From Nocardia neocaledoniensis (GTDB lineage Bacteria > Actinomycetota > Actinomycetes > Mycobacteriales > Mycobacteriaceae), in NCBI RefSeq assembly GCF_029868625.1, contig NZ_JARWOJ010000268.1, positions 1-64,000 of the forward strand: a DNA stretch of 64,000 bases. Direction: 5' to 3'. Both the position numbers and the translations under genes were made by a program. Shown one piece after another: positions 36,970-45,775 of the stretch (the first letter of the stretch is position 1; each line of letters opens with the position of its first letter). Under the pieces are notes generated by a model. The model saw only the letters and a program-made list of their open reading frames with translations, searched no databases and was not told the origin of the DNA.

Positions 36970-38265
36970 GTGGGCGAAGGGGCTGTGGTACATCGACGTC
37001 GCCGCCGTAGTCCTTCAGAGGTGCGGCGGAGCTTGGTCGATGCCGGCGAGAAGTTGTTCGCCGCTCAGGGTTACGAGGCCACCACGCAGCGCCAGATCGC
37101 CGCTGCCGCCGGTGTGTCCACCTCGGTGTTGTTCCGCCATTTCAACTCAAAGGCGCAACTGCTCGCAGAGGCCGTGATCGAGCCGTTCGGGGAGTTCGCC
37201 GCCGTATTGGCCGAGGATTTCCAAGCGGCGGTGGCGGCCGGTCGTCAGCCCGCGCCATGGTTCGCCGCTGCCCTCGTAGTGCGGCTACGCGTGCACCGTG
37301 CGAGCCTGCGTGCCCTGTTGAGTACATTGCAGTCCGCTGACGGTGACGCACTGATGGCCGCGCTCGGCGGCCGTCTCGATGTTAGGTTCGACGAGATCCG
37401 CCGCTACGCGGAGCGTGCGCCAGCCGCTGAGAACGGGGACCTGGTGCTTCGCTTGTTGGTCGCTACGACCACGACAATGGTGGCGCTCGAGGACTGGTTC
37501 CTTCCGCCGGGCCACGATCCCGCTAGGCTGGCCGAGGTGCTCGGCAACATGGCCAGCCGGGGAGAAACAGGGTCGTCGGCCCGCGCGACTCGTCACGCTC
37601 GAAGGCCGACCGAGCCGGTGCCCATGGGTGAGCCGACGAAGCCGTCGGGTCGGAGGCGCAACCCGGACGAGGTTCGCGAAGCGCTGCTGCTCGGTGCGGC
37701 ACAGTCGTTCGCGCAGAGGGGCTTTGCGGCAACGACCTATCTCGACATCGCCGGTGCGGCGCACACGTCGGAGTCGGCGTTGTTTCGCCACTTCGGCTCG
37801 AAGTCGAACCTGTTGATCGAGGCGGTACTCGAGCCATTTGCCGACGCGTTCAGATCGGTGAGCCGCCGATGGGCAGCCGTCGCCCCCGAGCATCGACGCG
37901 CTCGTCAGATGGAGTTCGTCGCAGACCTGTACTCGACCCTGGTCGCCAATCGTCAACTGCTCCGGATCCTCATGGGGGTGGCGAACGATCCGGCACACGA
38001 AGACGTGAACGCCGCAGTAGCCGCGTGGTTTTCCTCGACTTTTGCCGAGCTGGTGTCGCAGCAGGAAACGCTCGATGGCGTCGACCCCGGAGATGAACCG
38101 GAGCTCCGCATCCGGGCTGCCTTGGCGATGTTGATGGCAGCTGCTGTCCTCGATGACTGGTTCCTGCCGCGCGAGGATGTCGCTGAACCCTCACGGACGA
38201 TCGCGACCATGTCCGATCTCATCACCCGCAGTCGCCGCGCCGCAAGCCACGCAGAAGAGTCTTGA
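36970..38265 (+). CDS. Tandem (double) TetR-family regulator
   Basis: This 431-residue protein contains two complete TetR units. HTH 1 at ~14-60 has TTQRQIAAAAGVSTSVLFRH and HTH 2 at ~230-275 has TTYLDIAGAAHTSESALFRH, each followed by a ligand-type helical domain ending in DDWFLP / EDWFLP. The second unit starts with MGEPTKPSGRRRNPDEVRE, which looks like a former start (first unit MGEGAVVHRR), so the gene probably arose by fusion of two tandem tetR genes. GTG 36970 is the start used. An operator pair overlaps its stop codon. Likely it controls the cluster through two palindromes at once. Confidence 0.85.
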   Translation: MGEGAVVHRRRRRSPSEVRRSLVDAGEKLFAAQGYEATTQRQIAAAAGVSTSVLFRHFNSKAQLLAEAVIEPFGEFAAVLAEDFQAAVAAGRQPAPWFAAALVVRLRVHRASLRALLSTLQSADGDALMAALGGRLDVRFDEIRRYAERAPAAENGDLVLRLLVATTTTMVALEDWFLPPGHDPARLAEVLGNMASRGETGSSARATRHARRPTEPVPMGEPTKPSGRRRNPDEVREALLLGAAQSFAQRGFAATTYLDIAGAAHTSESALFRHFGSKSNLLIEAVLEPFADAFRSVSRRWAAVAPEHRRARQMEFVADLYSTLVANRQLLRILMGVANDPAHEDVNAAVAAWFSSTFAELVSQQETLDGVDPGDEPELRIRAALAMLMAAAVLDDWFLPREDVAEPSRTIATMSDLITRSRRAASHAEES

Positions 38266-38292
38266 CTTCCCATTATAAGAGTCGTAACTTCC
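38256..38292. promoter_or_regulatory. Second operator pair and promoter, before the 204-residue protein
   Basis: AGAGTCTTGACTTCC (38256-38270, identical to the first copy at 34.3 kb) and AGAGTCGTAACTTCC (38278-38292) lie 22 bases apart. TTGACT (38262-38267) and TAACTT (38285-38290) with a 17-base spacer form a credible sigma-70-type promoter that the operators cover. The first unit overlaps the stop codon of the double TetR gene. Confidence 0.7.
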
Positions 38293-38455
38293 CTGTTAGC
38301 CGCGTCACGTTTTAGAGCGAACGCGCAGAACGATCGCGGCACCGACAAAGCGGCATCTCCCGCACCTCGATTTGGACGGTCGGCGTGCTTCGGGCTGTCT
38401 AAGGGATCGCGATGCGTGGAGTCGGCGAGGGCACGACAAACAGGAAGTAGGGATC

Positions 38456-39070
38456 ATGGTCGACAGCGAACTGGCCGTTATGCGGGCGCTCCGGCTCAAG
38501 GGCCGGGCAACCATCGACGGTTTGGCGACGGCTACCGGCCTACCGACTGCGGAAGTGGAGTCGGTGATCACCACGCTGGCGGCTAGCGCCGAGACCCGCG
38601 AGATTCGCGGCGCCCACATGCTGCTACCGTCGGCGCGCGAACGCCTCGACGCGCTCCTCGTGCAGGAGCGGGCCGGCGTCGACAGCAGCGCGGCGGCGGA
38701 GCTCTACGAGCGGTTCAACCCGGTCAACGCAGACTTCAAATCCTTGGCCCTTGACTGGCAAACGTGCGGCGAGGAGCCCAACGATCACCTCGACGCCCAG
38801 TACGACGAACGGGTCCTGGCGAGGCTGCCCGGCATCCATGAGCGCATCACCCCGATCATCGACAGGCTCGGCGAATTGGTGTCGCGTCTTGCGTTGTACG
38901 GGCCGCGGTTGCAGACCGCGCTCAACCTGGTTCAGGCGGGCGAGTCAGAGTGGCTGCTGAAGCCGATCATCGACAGCTACCACACCGTGTGGTTCGAGCT
39001 TCATGAGGAACTCATTCACCTGGCTGGCCGCAATCGGCTCGACGAGGCGACGGCTGGCCGTGCGTACTGA
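38456..39070 (+). CDS. Winged-helix-like protein paired with a short pyruvate phosphate dikinase
   Basis: This 204-residue protein starts with a winged-helix pattern (AVMRALRLKGRATIDGLATA, TGLPTAEVESVITTL, TREIRGAHMLLPSARERLDA). A helical part with FNPVNADFKSLALDWQ and a C-terminal ELHEELIHLAGRNR segment follow. ATG 38456 has AGGAAG ahead. It stands 51 bases before the short dikinase gene; a similar small gene stands next to the short ppdK of M. tuberculosis (Rv1126c/Rv1127c). It may be a regulatory or substrate-binding subunit of the dikinase. Confidence 0.65.
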   Translation: MVDSELAVMRALRLKGRATIDGLATATGLPTAEVESVITTLAASAETREIRGAHMLLPSARERLDALLVQERAGVDSSAAAELYERFNPVNADFKSLALDWQTCGEEPNDHLDAQYDERVLARLPGIHERITPIIDRLGELVSRLALYGPRLQTALNLVQAGESEWLLKPIIDSYHTVWFELHEELIHLAGRNRLDEATAGRAY

Positions 39071-39121
39071 GCTCCCAGACACATACGGTCCATCGGTAAA
39101 GGCGAGGAAGGTCGAGGGAAT

Positions 39122-40378
39122 ATGGCAGTCGTAGCATTGACGGGAGAGCTCGACGCCGGACGCGACATTCTCGGCGGCAAGGCGTGGAGCATTACCGAGA
39201 TGCTCCGCCATGGCATCCCGGTCCCGCCGGCATTCACGATCACCACTGATGAGTGCACGCGATACTACGACGGCGCCCGAACAATCCCCCAGGATGTCCT
39301 CGACCAGCTTCCCAACGCCATGCAGTGGCTTGAGCAAGAGACAGGACGAACGTTCGGCCGCGGCAAATGGCCGCTGCTCGTGTCGGTCCGCTCCGGCGCG
39401 CCCGCGAGCATGCCCGGCATGATGGACACCATCCTCAACCTGGGCATGACCAACGCGGCCGAGCAAGCACTGGCGACCGCGACAGGGGACACCGCATACG
39501 CCGCCGACACCCGGGCGCGGTTCCAGGAGCAGTTCAACAAGGTTGTCGGAGAGCCCGCACCGGCCGAGCCATGGGCGCAGCTCGTGCGCGCGATCGCTGC
39601 CGTGTTCGACAGTTGGCACTCCGAGCGCGCCGACCACTACCGGCAGGAGCGCGGGATCCCGGAGCTGGGCGGCACCGCCGTCACGATCCAGACGATGGTG
39701 TTCGGAAACCTCGATGACCGTTCGGGCACCGGCGTGATCTTCACCCGAGACCCCACCGGTGCCAGCGCGGGCCACTACGGGGAATGGCTCCCCCGAGGGC
39801 AGGGCGAAGACGTCGTTTCCGGCAACTTCGATCCGCTGCCACTCACCGCGATGGACGACACGGTCCCCGAGGCACATGCTGAGTTGCTTGAGCTTGCACG
39901 GCGACTGGACCGCTCGGCCGGGGAAGCCCAGGACATCGAGTTCACCGTCGAGAGCGGAAGGCTGTGGTTGTTGCAGTGCCGCCGGGCAAAGATCCGCACC
40001 GCCGGTGACGGCTCGGGAGTAGACGCAGATGTGCGGGCAGCCGCGAGGATCCTCGCCTCCGGTCGTCCCGCGTGTCCTGGTGTCGTCAGTGGCGTGATCG
40101 TCACCGACGTGGACGAGGCCGAGACGCGCGCACTCGCCGGCGAGAACGTGATCCTGGCTCGGCCGACCACCTGCCCTCATGACGTGAGCGCGATGTCAGT
40201 CGTTGCCGGCGTGCTCACCGAAATCGGCGGAGCGACTTCGCATGCGGCCGTGATCAGCCGTGAGCTCGGCGTTCCCTGCATCGTCGGAGTTGGCGAGGGA
40301 GTGCTCACACCGCTCGAAGGCGCGACCGTGACCATCGACGCGGGCGCCGGTCAGGTGCTTGAGGGCGCGCTCGCGTGA
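39122..40378 (+). CDS. Short pyruvate-phosphate-dikinase-like protein (ATP-grasp plus phosphohistidine domain)
   Basis: This 418-residue protein has the PPDK N-terminal nucleotide-binding region: DILGGKAWSITEMLRHGIPV, PLLVSVRSGAPASMPGMMDT, QTMVFGNLDDRSGTGVIFTR and DIEFTVESGRLWLLQCR. It also has a phosphohistidine domain, GGATSHAAVISRELGVPCIV. A full PPDK has ~870 residues; the C-terminal PEP/pyruvate-binding barrel is missing here, with no sign of truncation (clean stop after GQVLEGALA). It can be expected to autophosphorylate from ATP but not to make PEP by itself. Last gene of the cluster. Confidence 0.85.
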   Translation: MAVVALTGELDAGRDILGGKAWSITEMLRHGIPVPPAFTITTDECTRYYDGARTIPQDVLDQLPNAMQWLEQETGRTFGRGKWPLLVSVRSGAPASMPGMMDTILNLGMTNAAEQALATATGDTAYAADTRARFQEQFNKVVGEPAPAEPWAQLVRAIAAVFDSWHSERADHYRQERGIPELGGTAVTIQTMVFGNLDDRSGTGVIFTRDPTGASAGHYGEWLPRGQGEDVVSGNFDPLPLTAMDDTVPEAHAELLELARRLDRSAGEAQDIEFTVESGRLWLLQCRRAKIRTAGDGSGVDADVRAAARILASGRPACPGVVSGVIVTDVDEAETRALAGENVILARPTTCPHDVSAMSVVAGVLTEIGGATSHAAVISRELGVPCIVGVGEGVLTPLEGATVTIDAGAGQVLEGALA

Positions 40379-40816
40379 GCGTTTACCTGCTCTCTCTTAG
40401 CTGATCGTGGTCGACGAAAGTGTGGCTTGACCCAGATACCGGAACGTTTGGGGGTGCTGGCGGAAAATTGAAAGGACATTGTTGGCGACCCTCACCGAAA
40501 CGGCTGCGTGCACCGTCGGAAGTAGCCGATTTTGGAAGTGTTCGGCACTGTGCACAATCTACTGACGCGCGGAGTGTTAGGTAGTCGTGTCGAGGCGATC
40601 GCGATCGAGGGACTGGGCAACAGCGGAATCGTTGCTTCAGCGAAGATCATGCGGCGCTCTGAAGTCATGTAGATGACGCCGTGGCCCACCGCTGACTAAC
40701 GTTCTGGGGTACAAATTCTCCCAAGCCTTGTTCGTCAAATCTCGGATGGACGGATCAGCTTCGTTGTCACTGGGCAAGACACCGGGCACGTCCGGACCAC
40801 CGATGTGGTCGGCACG
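40379..40816. other. Gap after the swivel-kinase cluster
   Basis: These 438 bases hold no recognisable gene. No strong hairpin terminator was found right after the dikinase stop. Confidence 0.5.
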
Positions 40817-41110
40817 TCAATCCCGATGTCTCGAAATCCAATTGCCGTGGAATCCGTTGGGCACCTGTACCGGAAGCCGGATCTCGGCGATCGGCCCGCT
40901 GATCAGATCTGCGGCGTCGATGATCGCCAGATGGCTGGTGTCGCGAGTGCGATCATGGATGAAGGTCATCAGGTATCCGTCGTCGCTTTGACTGTTGGCG
41001 CGCGGTACGAATACCAATTCCCCGCAGGTATTTTCGGCGGGCAACCCCAGCACCTGGCGCGAACCGCCATAGGTAAAGTCGTATTTGTAGATCCGGGAGT
41101 GCGAAGGTCG
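40817..41110 (-). pseudogene. Carotenoid cleavage oxygenase C-terminal fragment
   Basis: The minus strand reads IYKYDFTYGGSRQVLGLPAE, CGELVFVPRANSQSDDGYLM and DLISGPIAEIRLPVQVPNGF with HGNWI, the end of a carotenoid oxygenase (RPE65 family) including the last iron-binding His of FHG. The remaining ~75 percent of the gene is missing and the frame is lost near 41100, where the Tn554-like remnant begins. Confidence 0.7.
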
Positions 41111-41119
41111 CGGGTCCAG

Positions 41120-43533
41120 GGGGCTGGGGCTGCATGGTCGAGCACTGCGAACGAGTCAAGACGAGCAAGGAAGCCCTCTGCGCGGCCCACCGGCACGAAT
41201 GGAACTCGGCCCACGCGGCCGGGCAGACCCGGTCAGCATTCCTCAACGCTGCACAGCCTCGGATTGCCACCGAGGGAACCGAACCCGAGGATCTGCCGAG
41301 TCTGTCCCGATCGCCCGACCCCGACGCGGCGGGCGGTTCTTTGCTGGGCACATGATCAGCGCTGGCGCCACCACGTCAGGGCGACCGGCGCCACCGATAT
41401 GGAGCAATGGATCGCCGAGCAGGCCCCGCTGCCAGGGTTCGGCATTTGCCGCGTCAAGGTCTGTCCCGACCTGGCATCTGGACCCTGGGGGCTCTGCGGG
41501 ATCCACCGGGGGCGCTACTGGCGCGACGGCAAACCTGGTGGGGCGCGGGCCGATACGGCCTGGACGGGAGATCCGGCGCGCTCGAAATGGCCGGTTCTGG
41601 TCTGTGATGACGAGGCGTCGTCCGACGGTGGTGCGCCGAGGCAGATCCGGCCTATCGCCTCGGGATCATCAACCTCGTCGGGTTGCCGCCGCTGGTCAAG
41701 GCCGAGTTCAAGTGGGGCCTCTACGCGCACGGGGTGAGCAAGCGTCACACCTCCTGGAGCTGAGCTTCCTGCAGCGGTTGGCCAATCTCTGTCGACGGGA
41801 CAGGCATTCGATCATGGCCGGCCTGCGAGCCGAAGACTTCGGCGGTCTCCACGACGGGTTGCGCGCGGTCTGGCACATCGGCCGGGAAATCGCCGACGGT
41901 CTGCGGCTGATCTACTGCAGCCCTTCCGATGCCAAGGACGTAGGGTTCATCGAGACCGAACACTTCGGTCGCCGACTACAACGCGCTCAGCGCCACTTCG
42001 ACCTGACGACGATCCCGCAACGCTGGCTGCGGGATCTGCTCTGGGAGCACCTCGCCGAGCTGCTGCGTTCCCCGAAATGCCCCCGCAGCCGCAACACCTT
42101 CGACACCTTGCGCCGCGCCTGCAACGAACTCGGGGCCTTCCTGGCCGCCGACGCGCCCGAGGAAGGGCACAACCCCCGGCTGCTGGGAGAGGCCCACGCC
42201 CAACGATTCGTTGCCGACCAACGCCACCGCGAACTACACGGACTGGTCGCACTCGGCGTCGTCACCGCGAACGGCAAACCCGCGACGGTCAACACCATCA
42301 GCCGCCGGATCACGTTCAACCAGATCCGCAAGATCCTGTTCCGCGCCCTCGAAACCGGACGGGCCGCCGAGATCGGCCTCGACCCCGGCTTCATCGCAGC
42401 CTTCCCCTCCGGCGGGCCCCGAACCCGGTCCGGCAACCCCTTCAGCGATGAGGTCGCCCGCACCCTGGCCGATGAGAACATCTCCGACTGCTCAAGACCC
42501 ACGATCCGGCCGCCGACGGATTGCGCGACATTTGGGAAGCGATCATCGTCACCGGCCGGCGCTGCAACGAAGTCATAGGCCTGCGGCTGGACTGCATCGG
42601 CCGCTACGGCGGGCTGCCACTGCTCTGGCACGACCAAACCAAGGTCGGCAACCTTCAACGATGGAATCCGCATCCCCGAACCCCTCTATCAACGCCTGGA
42701 ACGACGACGGGACAAGACCCTGGCCCGGTTCGAAGAACGGCGCGGCCGCGCCGCGACACCGCAGGAACGCTCGGGCCTGGCACTGTTTCCCAGCCGCGTC
42801 ACCAACCCGGACATGACACGGCCGGTCTCCTACACCCACTTCAGCCGCCGAATCCGGGCATGGGTTGCCGCACTGGAGCTTTCGGCCGTCCCGCACCAAG
42901 CCCGGCACACCTTGGCGACCAACCTGCTGCGCCGGCGCGAGCCTGGCCCGCATCCGTCGCTACCTGGGACAGGTCTCGGACCGGATGGCCATGCACTACA
43001 CGAAGGTCGCGCACTCAGACCTGGAAGATGTCCTGGCCGCGGTCTGGGTCTCCGGCCCCGGTTCCGCGTTGCCCGGAGAACTGCTCTCGGACACTACGTC
43101 TCCGGTGACGAGGGAGGAAGCGATGGCCTTGTCGTTGGACCTGTCGCGGCGCAGCACGCCGACCGAGGGCGGGTTCTGCACCTTCCAGCCTGTCGTCAAC
43201 GGCGATGCCTGCCCCTGGAAACTGAACTGCGAGAATTGCGACCACTTCGTGCTCTCCGGCGGCGACCTGCTCTACTGGCGTCGCAAACGCGAACAATGGC
43301 GCTCGATCGCCAAACGCGTCCCCGACGACGCCACCGCCGACTACCTGCACCAGGTCTTCGAACCCACCTCCCGCGCCATCGACGGCCTCGGGACGGCGCT
43401 GGCCGGTCTCGGCCTGCTCGACGAAGCCCTCAAACTCGACCTCCGTCGCCCGCAAGACTACTTCCACCGGATCTGGGCGACCAACTTCCGGGCCGAGGAC
43501 CTGGCGGCCGCACGGGGACAGGAGTCCGCATGA
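41120..43533 (+). pseudogene. Tn554 TnpB-like tyrosine recombinase, frameshifted
   Basis: Joined across frames, the region encodes a ~750-residue recombinase. The N-terminal part has three C-x(2-4)-C...C-x2-H fingers (VEHCERVKTSKEALCAAH; CRVCPDRPTPTRRAVLCWAH; CRVKVCPDLASGPWGLCGIH). The catalytic part has VTGRRCNEVIGLRLD (Arg), HQARHTLATNLL (His, Arg) and YLGQVSDRMAMHYTK (Tyr). The tail, ending at TGA 43533, has CPWKLNCENCDHFVLSG. Breaks occur near 41240, 41345, 41740, 42490, 42650 and 42935, so it is inactive. Downstream tnpC-like gene overlaps it by ATGA. Confidence 0.75.
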
Positions 43534-44150
43534 CCTCGGCCGCCGAGACCAAGACCTCGGCCGCGCTCGAAGCGCGCCGCGCGGCGACGGCCGGGCTGCT
43601 CGAGCGGGCCAGATCACCGTTGCCGCGGTTGCTCGCCGCGCGGACGTCTCGCGCACGTTCCTCTATCAGAACCCTCAGGCAGGCAGTCTGATTCGTGAAG
43701 CGCGCCCGGTTCGACGGCCGCCCGAGTCCAAGCCGACATCGACCATGCGGTCCACATCGAGACCTGCTGGCGCGAGCGCGCGCTCAACGCCGAGGACGCC
43801 GTCGCTGACGCCTACGACGAGAACGCCCGGCAACGCAGGACGATCGGGGAGCCGGTGGGTCAGGTCCGCGATCTCGAGGCCGAGATCCCCGAAGACGGCG
43901 TTCAACGGCTGATCACCGAGAACACGACGCTCAAGGCCCAGGTCAGGCAGCTCACACAGGACAAGCAGGGCCTGCAGGACCGTCTGCGCGGAGCCCGGGA
44001 CAACAACCGGTTCCTCGACAACCGCGTCTCGCCGCTGGAAGCCCAGATCGCCGAGGGCGCAACCGATCAGACCAGCTCGGGCACACGAGTCGAGCCGCTT
44101 CCCCGGGATCCGCAGACACGTCGCACTCGCCCGGGCATCAGGAACGAATG
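43530..44150 (+). pseudogene. Tn554 TnpC-like (DUF6262) protein, frameshifted
   Basis: It starts MTSAAETKTSAALEARRAAT, then, after a shift near 43605, reads ITVAAVARRADVSRTFLYQN with QAGSLIREARA (HTH). After another shift near 43715 it reads a coiled coil (VQRLITENTTLKAQVRQLTQ, DNNRFLDNRVSPLEAQIAEG). This is the TnpC/DUF6262 layout, and it follows tnpB as in Tn554-type elements. No tnpA is present. Confidence 0.65.
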
Positions 44151-44174
44151 CCCAGGCGGTCGGTGTTGTCGCTG

Positions 44175-45233
44175 CTATTCCATGGCCTTGACCAGGATCG
44201 TCACGCTCGGATCCACATCGGGGGCCCACTGGAGGGTCGGCAGGTCGGCACCGCTCAACCCCGCGAGTTCGAGGGCTGATCGCCCGGACAGGTGAGCGGA
44301 GTTGATCGACTGGCCGTCGGCGATCGAGGAATAGAACTGGGCGGCATAGTTGATCGCGTCGCCGTCGTCGATCTCATCGGCCATCCCGATCGCGAACGGC
44401 ACGACCTCGACGAGATCATCGATCTGAGCTGCGGAGTTGCACGAGTTCAACAGCACTAGCAGCGGCGGAGTGTCGGTCGCCTGAATCGCGCGGGCGAACG
44501 CACCGGCGGTGACGTCCACGCCCGAGTTGGGATCGTCGGTGTCCTGCTCGAACACCAAGAAGTCGTCATCGCTATGACCGGAGAAATGGACCACATGCGG
44601 ACAGAACCTGCTGAGCCCGTTGAGCAGGTCCAAAGGCGTCGCCGCAGAACGAACATCGAACTCGATCTGGTCGCGATGAAGAGCTGCATCCACGGCCTTG
44701 CGGATCCGGCTCTGCTCGCGACCCACCCGGAGATCGCCCTCGCCGGCAGCCCCGAGGATCAGCACTCGCAGCTTCTCGGGTTTTGGCGCCGGCAGCCGGC
44801 GCAGCACATGCTCAACTGCGGATTCAGTGTTCGTGAGTCGGGATTCGAGCGCGGTCTGCTGGCCTGCGGCGAGGCGCTGAGCCCGTTGTTCCTCCCGTTT
44901 GCGCTTGGTCTCGGCGGCATCGGCTTCGGACTTTTCGGCCTTGGCCAGCTTGGCCTGGAGATCGGCCTCGCTCTTGGCATAGGTGCTGGCCCGCAGCTGC
45001 CACCGGCCGGCTTCCTTCCCGGCGGTTTCGGCTTCCTTGTCCTTACGCTCGGCCTCGCGGAGCTTGCTCGTCACGGTCGAGTCGGTCTTGGATTTCGAGG
45101 CCGCCAATCGCGCTCCCGCAGCTTCGGCGCGTTTCTTCGACTCCTTGGTCCGGAACTCACCGGCCTTCTTCTCTGCGTCGACGCGCTGCTTGCGCTTGTT
45201 GTTCAGCTGGCTTCGATACTGGTTCGCGCTCAA
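44175..45233 (-). CDS. CHAT-domain (caspase-like) protein with N-terminal coiled coil
   Basis: This ~352-residue protein has a long charged helix (residues ~5-150, Lys/Glu/Ala-rich, e.g. RKQRVDAEKKAGEFRTKESK) and a CHAT-type caspase-like domain. KLRVLILGAAGEGDLRVGRE is its first strand, PHVVHFSGHSDDDFLVFE carries the catalytic His, and PPLLVLLNSCNSAAQIDDLV the catalytic Cys. It ends TILVKAME. TTG 45233 is the only start matching the coiled-coil onset, with GAGGAG upstream. It is divergent from a broken AbiEii-type gene in an island, so a role in phage defence is plausible; the natural target is unknown. Confidence 0.82.
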   Translation of the reverse strand: MSANQYRSQLNNKRKQRVDAEKKAGEFRTKESKKRAEAAGARLAASKSKTDSTVTSKLREAERKDKEAETAGKEAGRWQLRASTYAKSEADLQAKLAKAEKSEADAAETKRKREEQRAQRLAAGQQTALESRLTNTESAVEHVLRRLPAPKPEKLRVLILGAAGEGDLRVGREQSRIRKAVDAALHRDQIEFDVRSAATPLDLLNGLSRFCPHVVHFSGHSDDDFLVFEQDTDDPNSGVDVTAGAFARAIQATDTPPLLVLLNSCNSAAQIDDLVEVVPFAIGMADEIDDGDAINYAAQFYSSIADGQSINSAHLSGRSALELAGLSGADLPTLQWAPDVDPSVTILVKAME

Positions 45234-45333
45234 AATGAATGGCTCCTCGCCCCAAGATGTTCTGCCCGGCAACCTCCGAGCAGCGCCAGGATACTGCGGG
45301 GGGCCGACACGTCTTGGCCCGCACAGGGATGCC

Positions 45334-45775
45334 ATGTTCCTGGATTCACTCGGCCCGTCGCAACGCTCGAAGCTTCGCTTCGCTAATGATCCGCAACTTC
45401 CACGCCGCTTACATGTTCGCGTCGACGGCTCGCACGTCGGGACATTCGAATACTCAGTGAAGGTCGGAAAACTCGACAAGGACTTCTGGGCCACGGAGGT
45501 TCTGCGAGCAGCGACGTTCCCCGTGGAGGTGACAGGGGAAACCGACAGCGGCCTGCTCACCGTCATCTTCAAAGGCGGAACGTCGATCTCGCGCGTCTAC
45601 GGACTGATCGAACGATTCTCCGAGGACATCGACCGACTCGTGGTGTTCCCGACATGGGCGCCGGCACCGGAACCCGCGGCAAGGCGCTCAAGCGAGTGCG
45701 CGATGCCGTGGATGAGCACATCGGCATTGGCCAGGACGCCATGGAAGGCAAAGAGGCGACCGCCGGCGTGATCGG
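45334..45775 (+). pseudogene. AbiEii-type nucleotidyltransferase toxin, truncated and frameshifted
   Basis: The segment KLDKDFWATEVLRAATFPVE, then LTVIFKGGTSISRVYGLIER with FSEDIDRLV, is the GGTS nucleotidyltransferase motif of the AbiEii/AbiGii family. The frame changes near 45645 (GAGTGTRGKALKRVRDAVDE in the other frame), and the gene is cut near 45775 by an IS5-like remnant. About two thirds of the protein is lost. No AbiEi antitoxin is visible. Confidence 0.7.

Noticed and set aside
34360..40378. A normal PPDK or PEP-synthase gene split by frameshift
   Set aside because: Both swivel proteins have their own complete phosphohistidine domain, clean ends and separate genes between them, and no barrel sequence is found in any frame.
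41199..42578. An intact 459-residue protein in the Tn554-like region
   Set aside because: It joins pieces of the recombinase with out-of-frame stretches; its ends are nonsense relative to the family, so it is part of a pseudogene.
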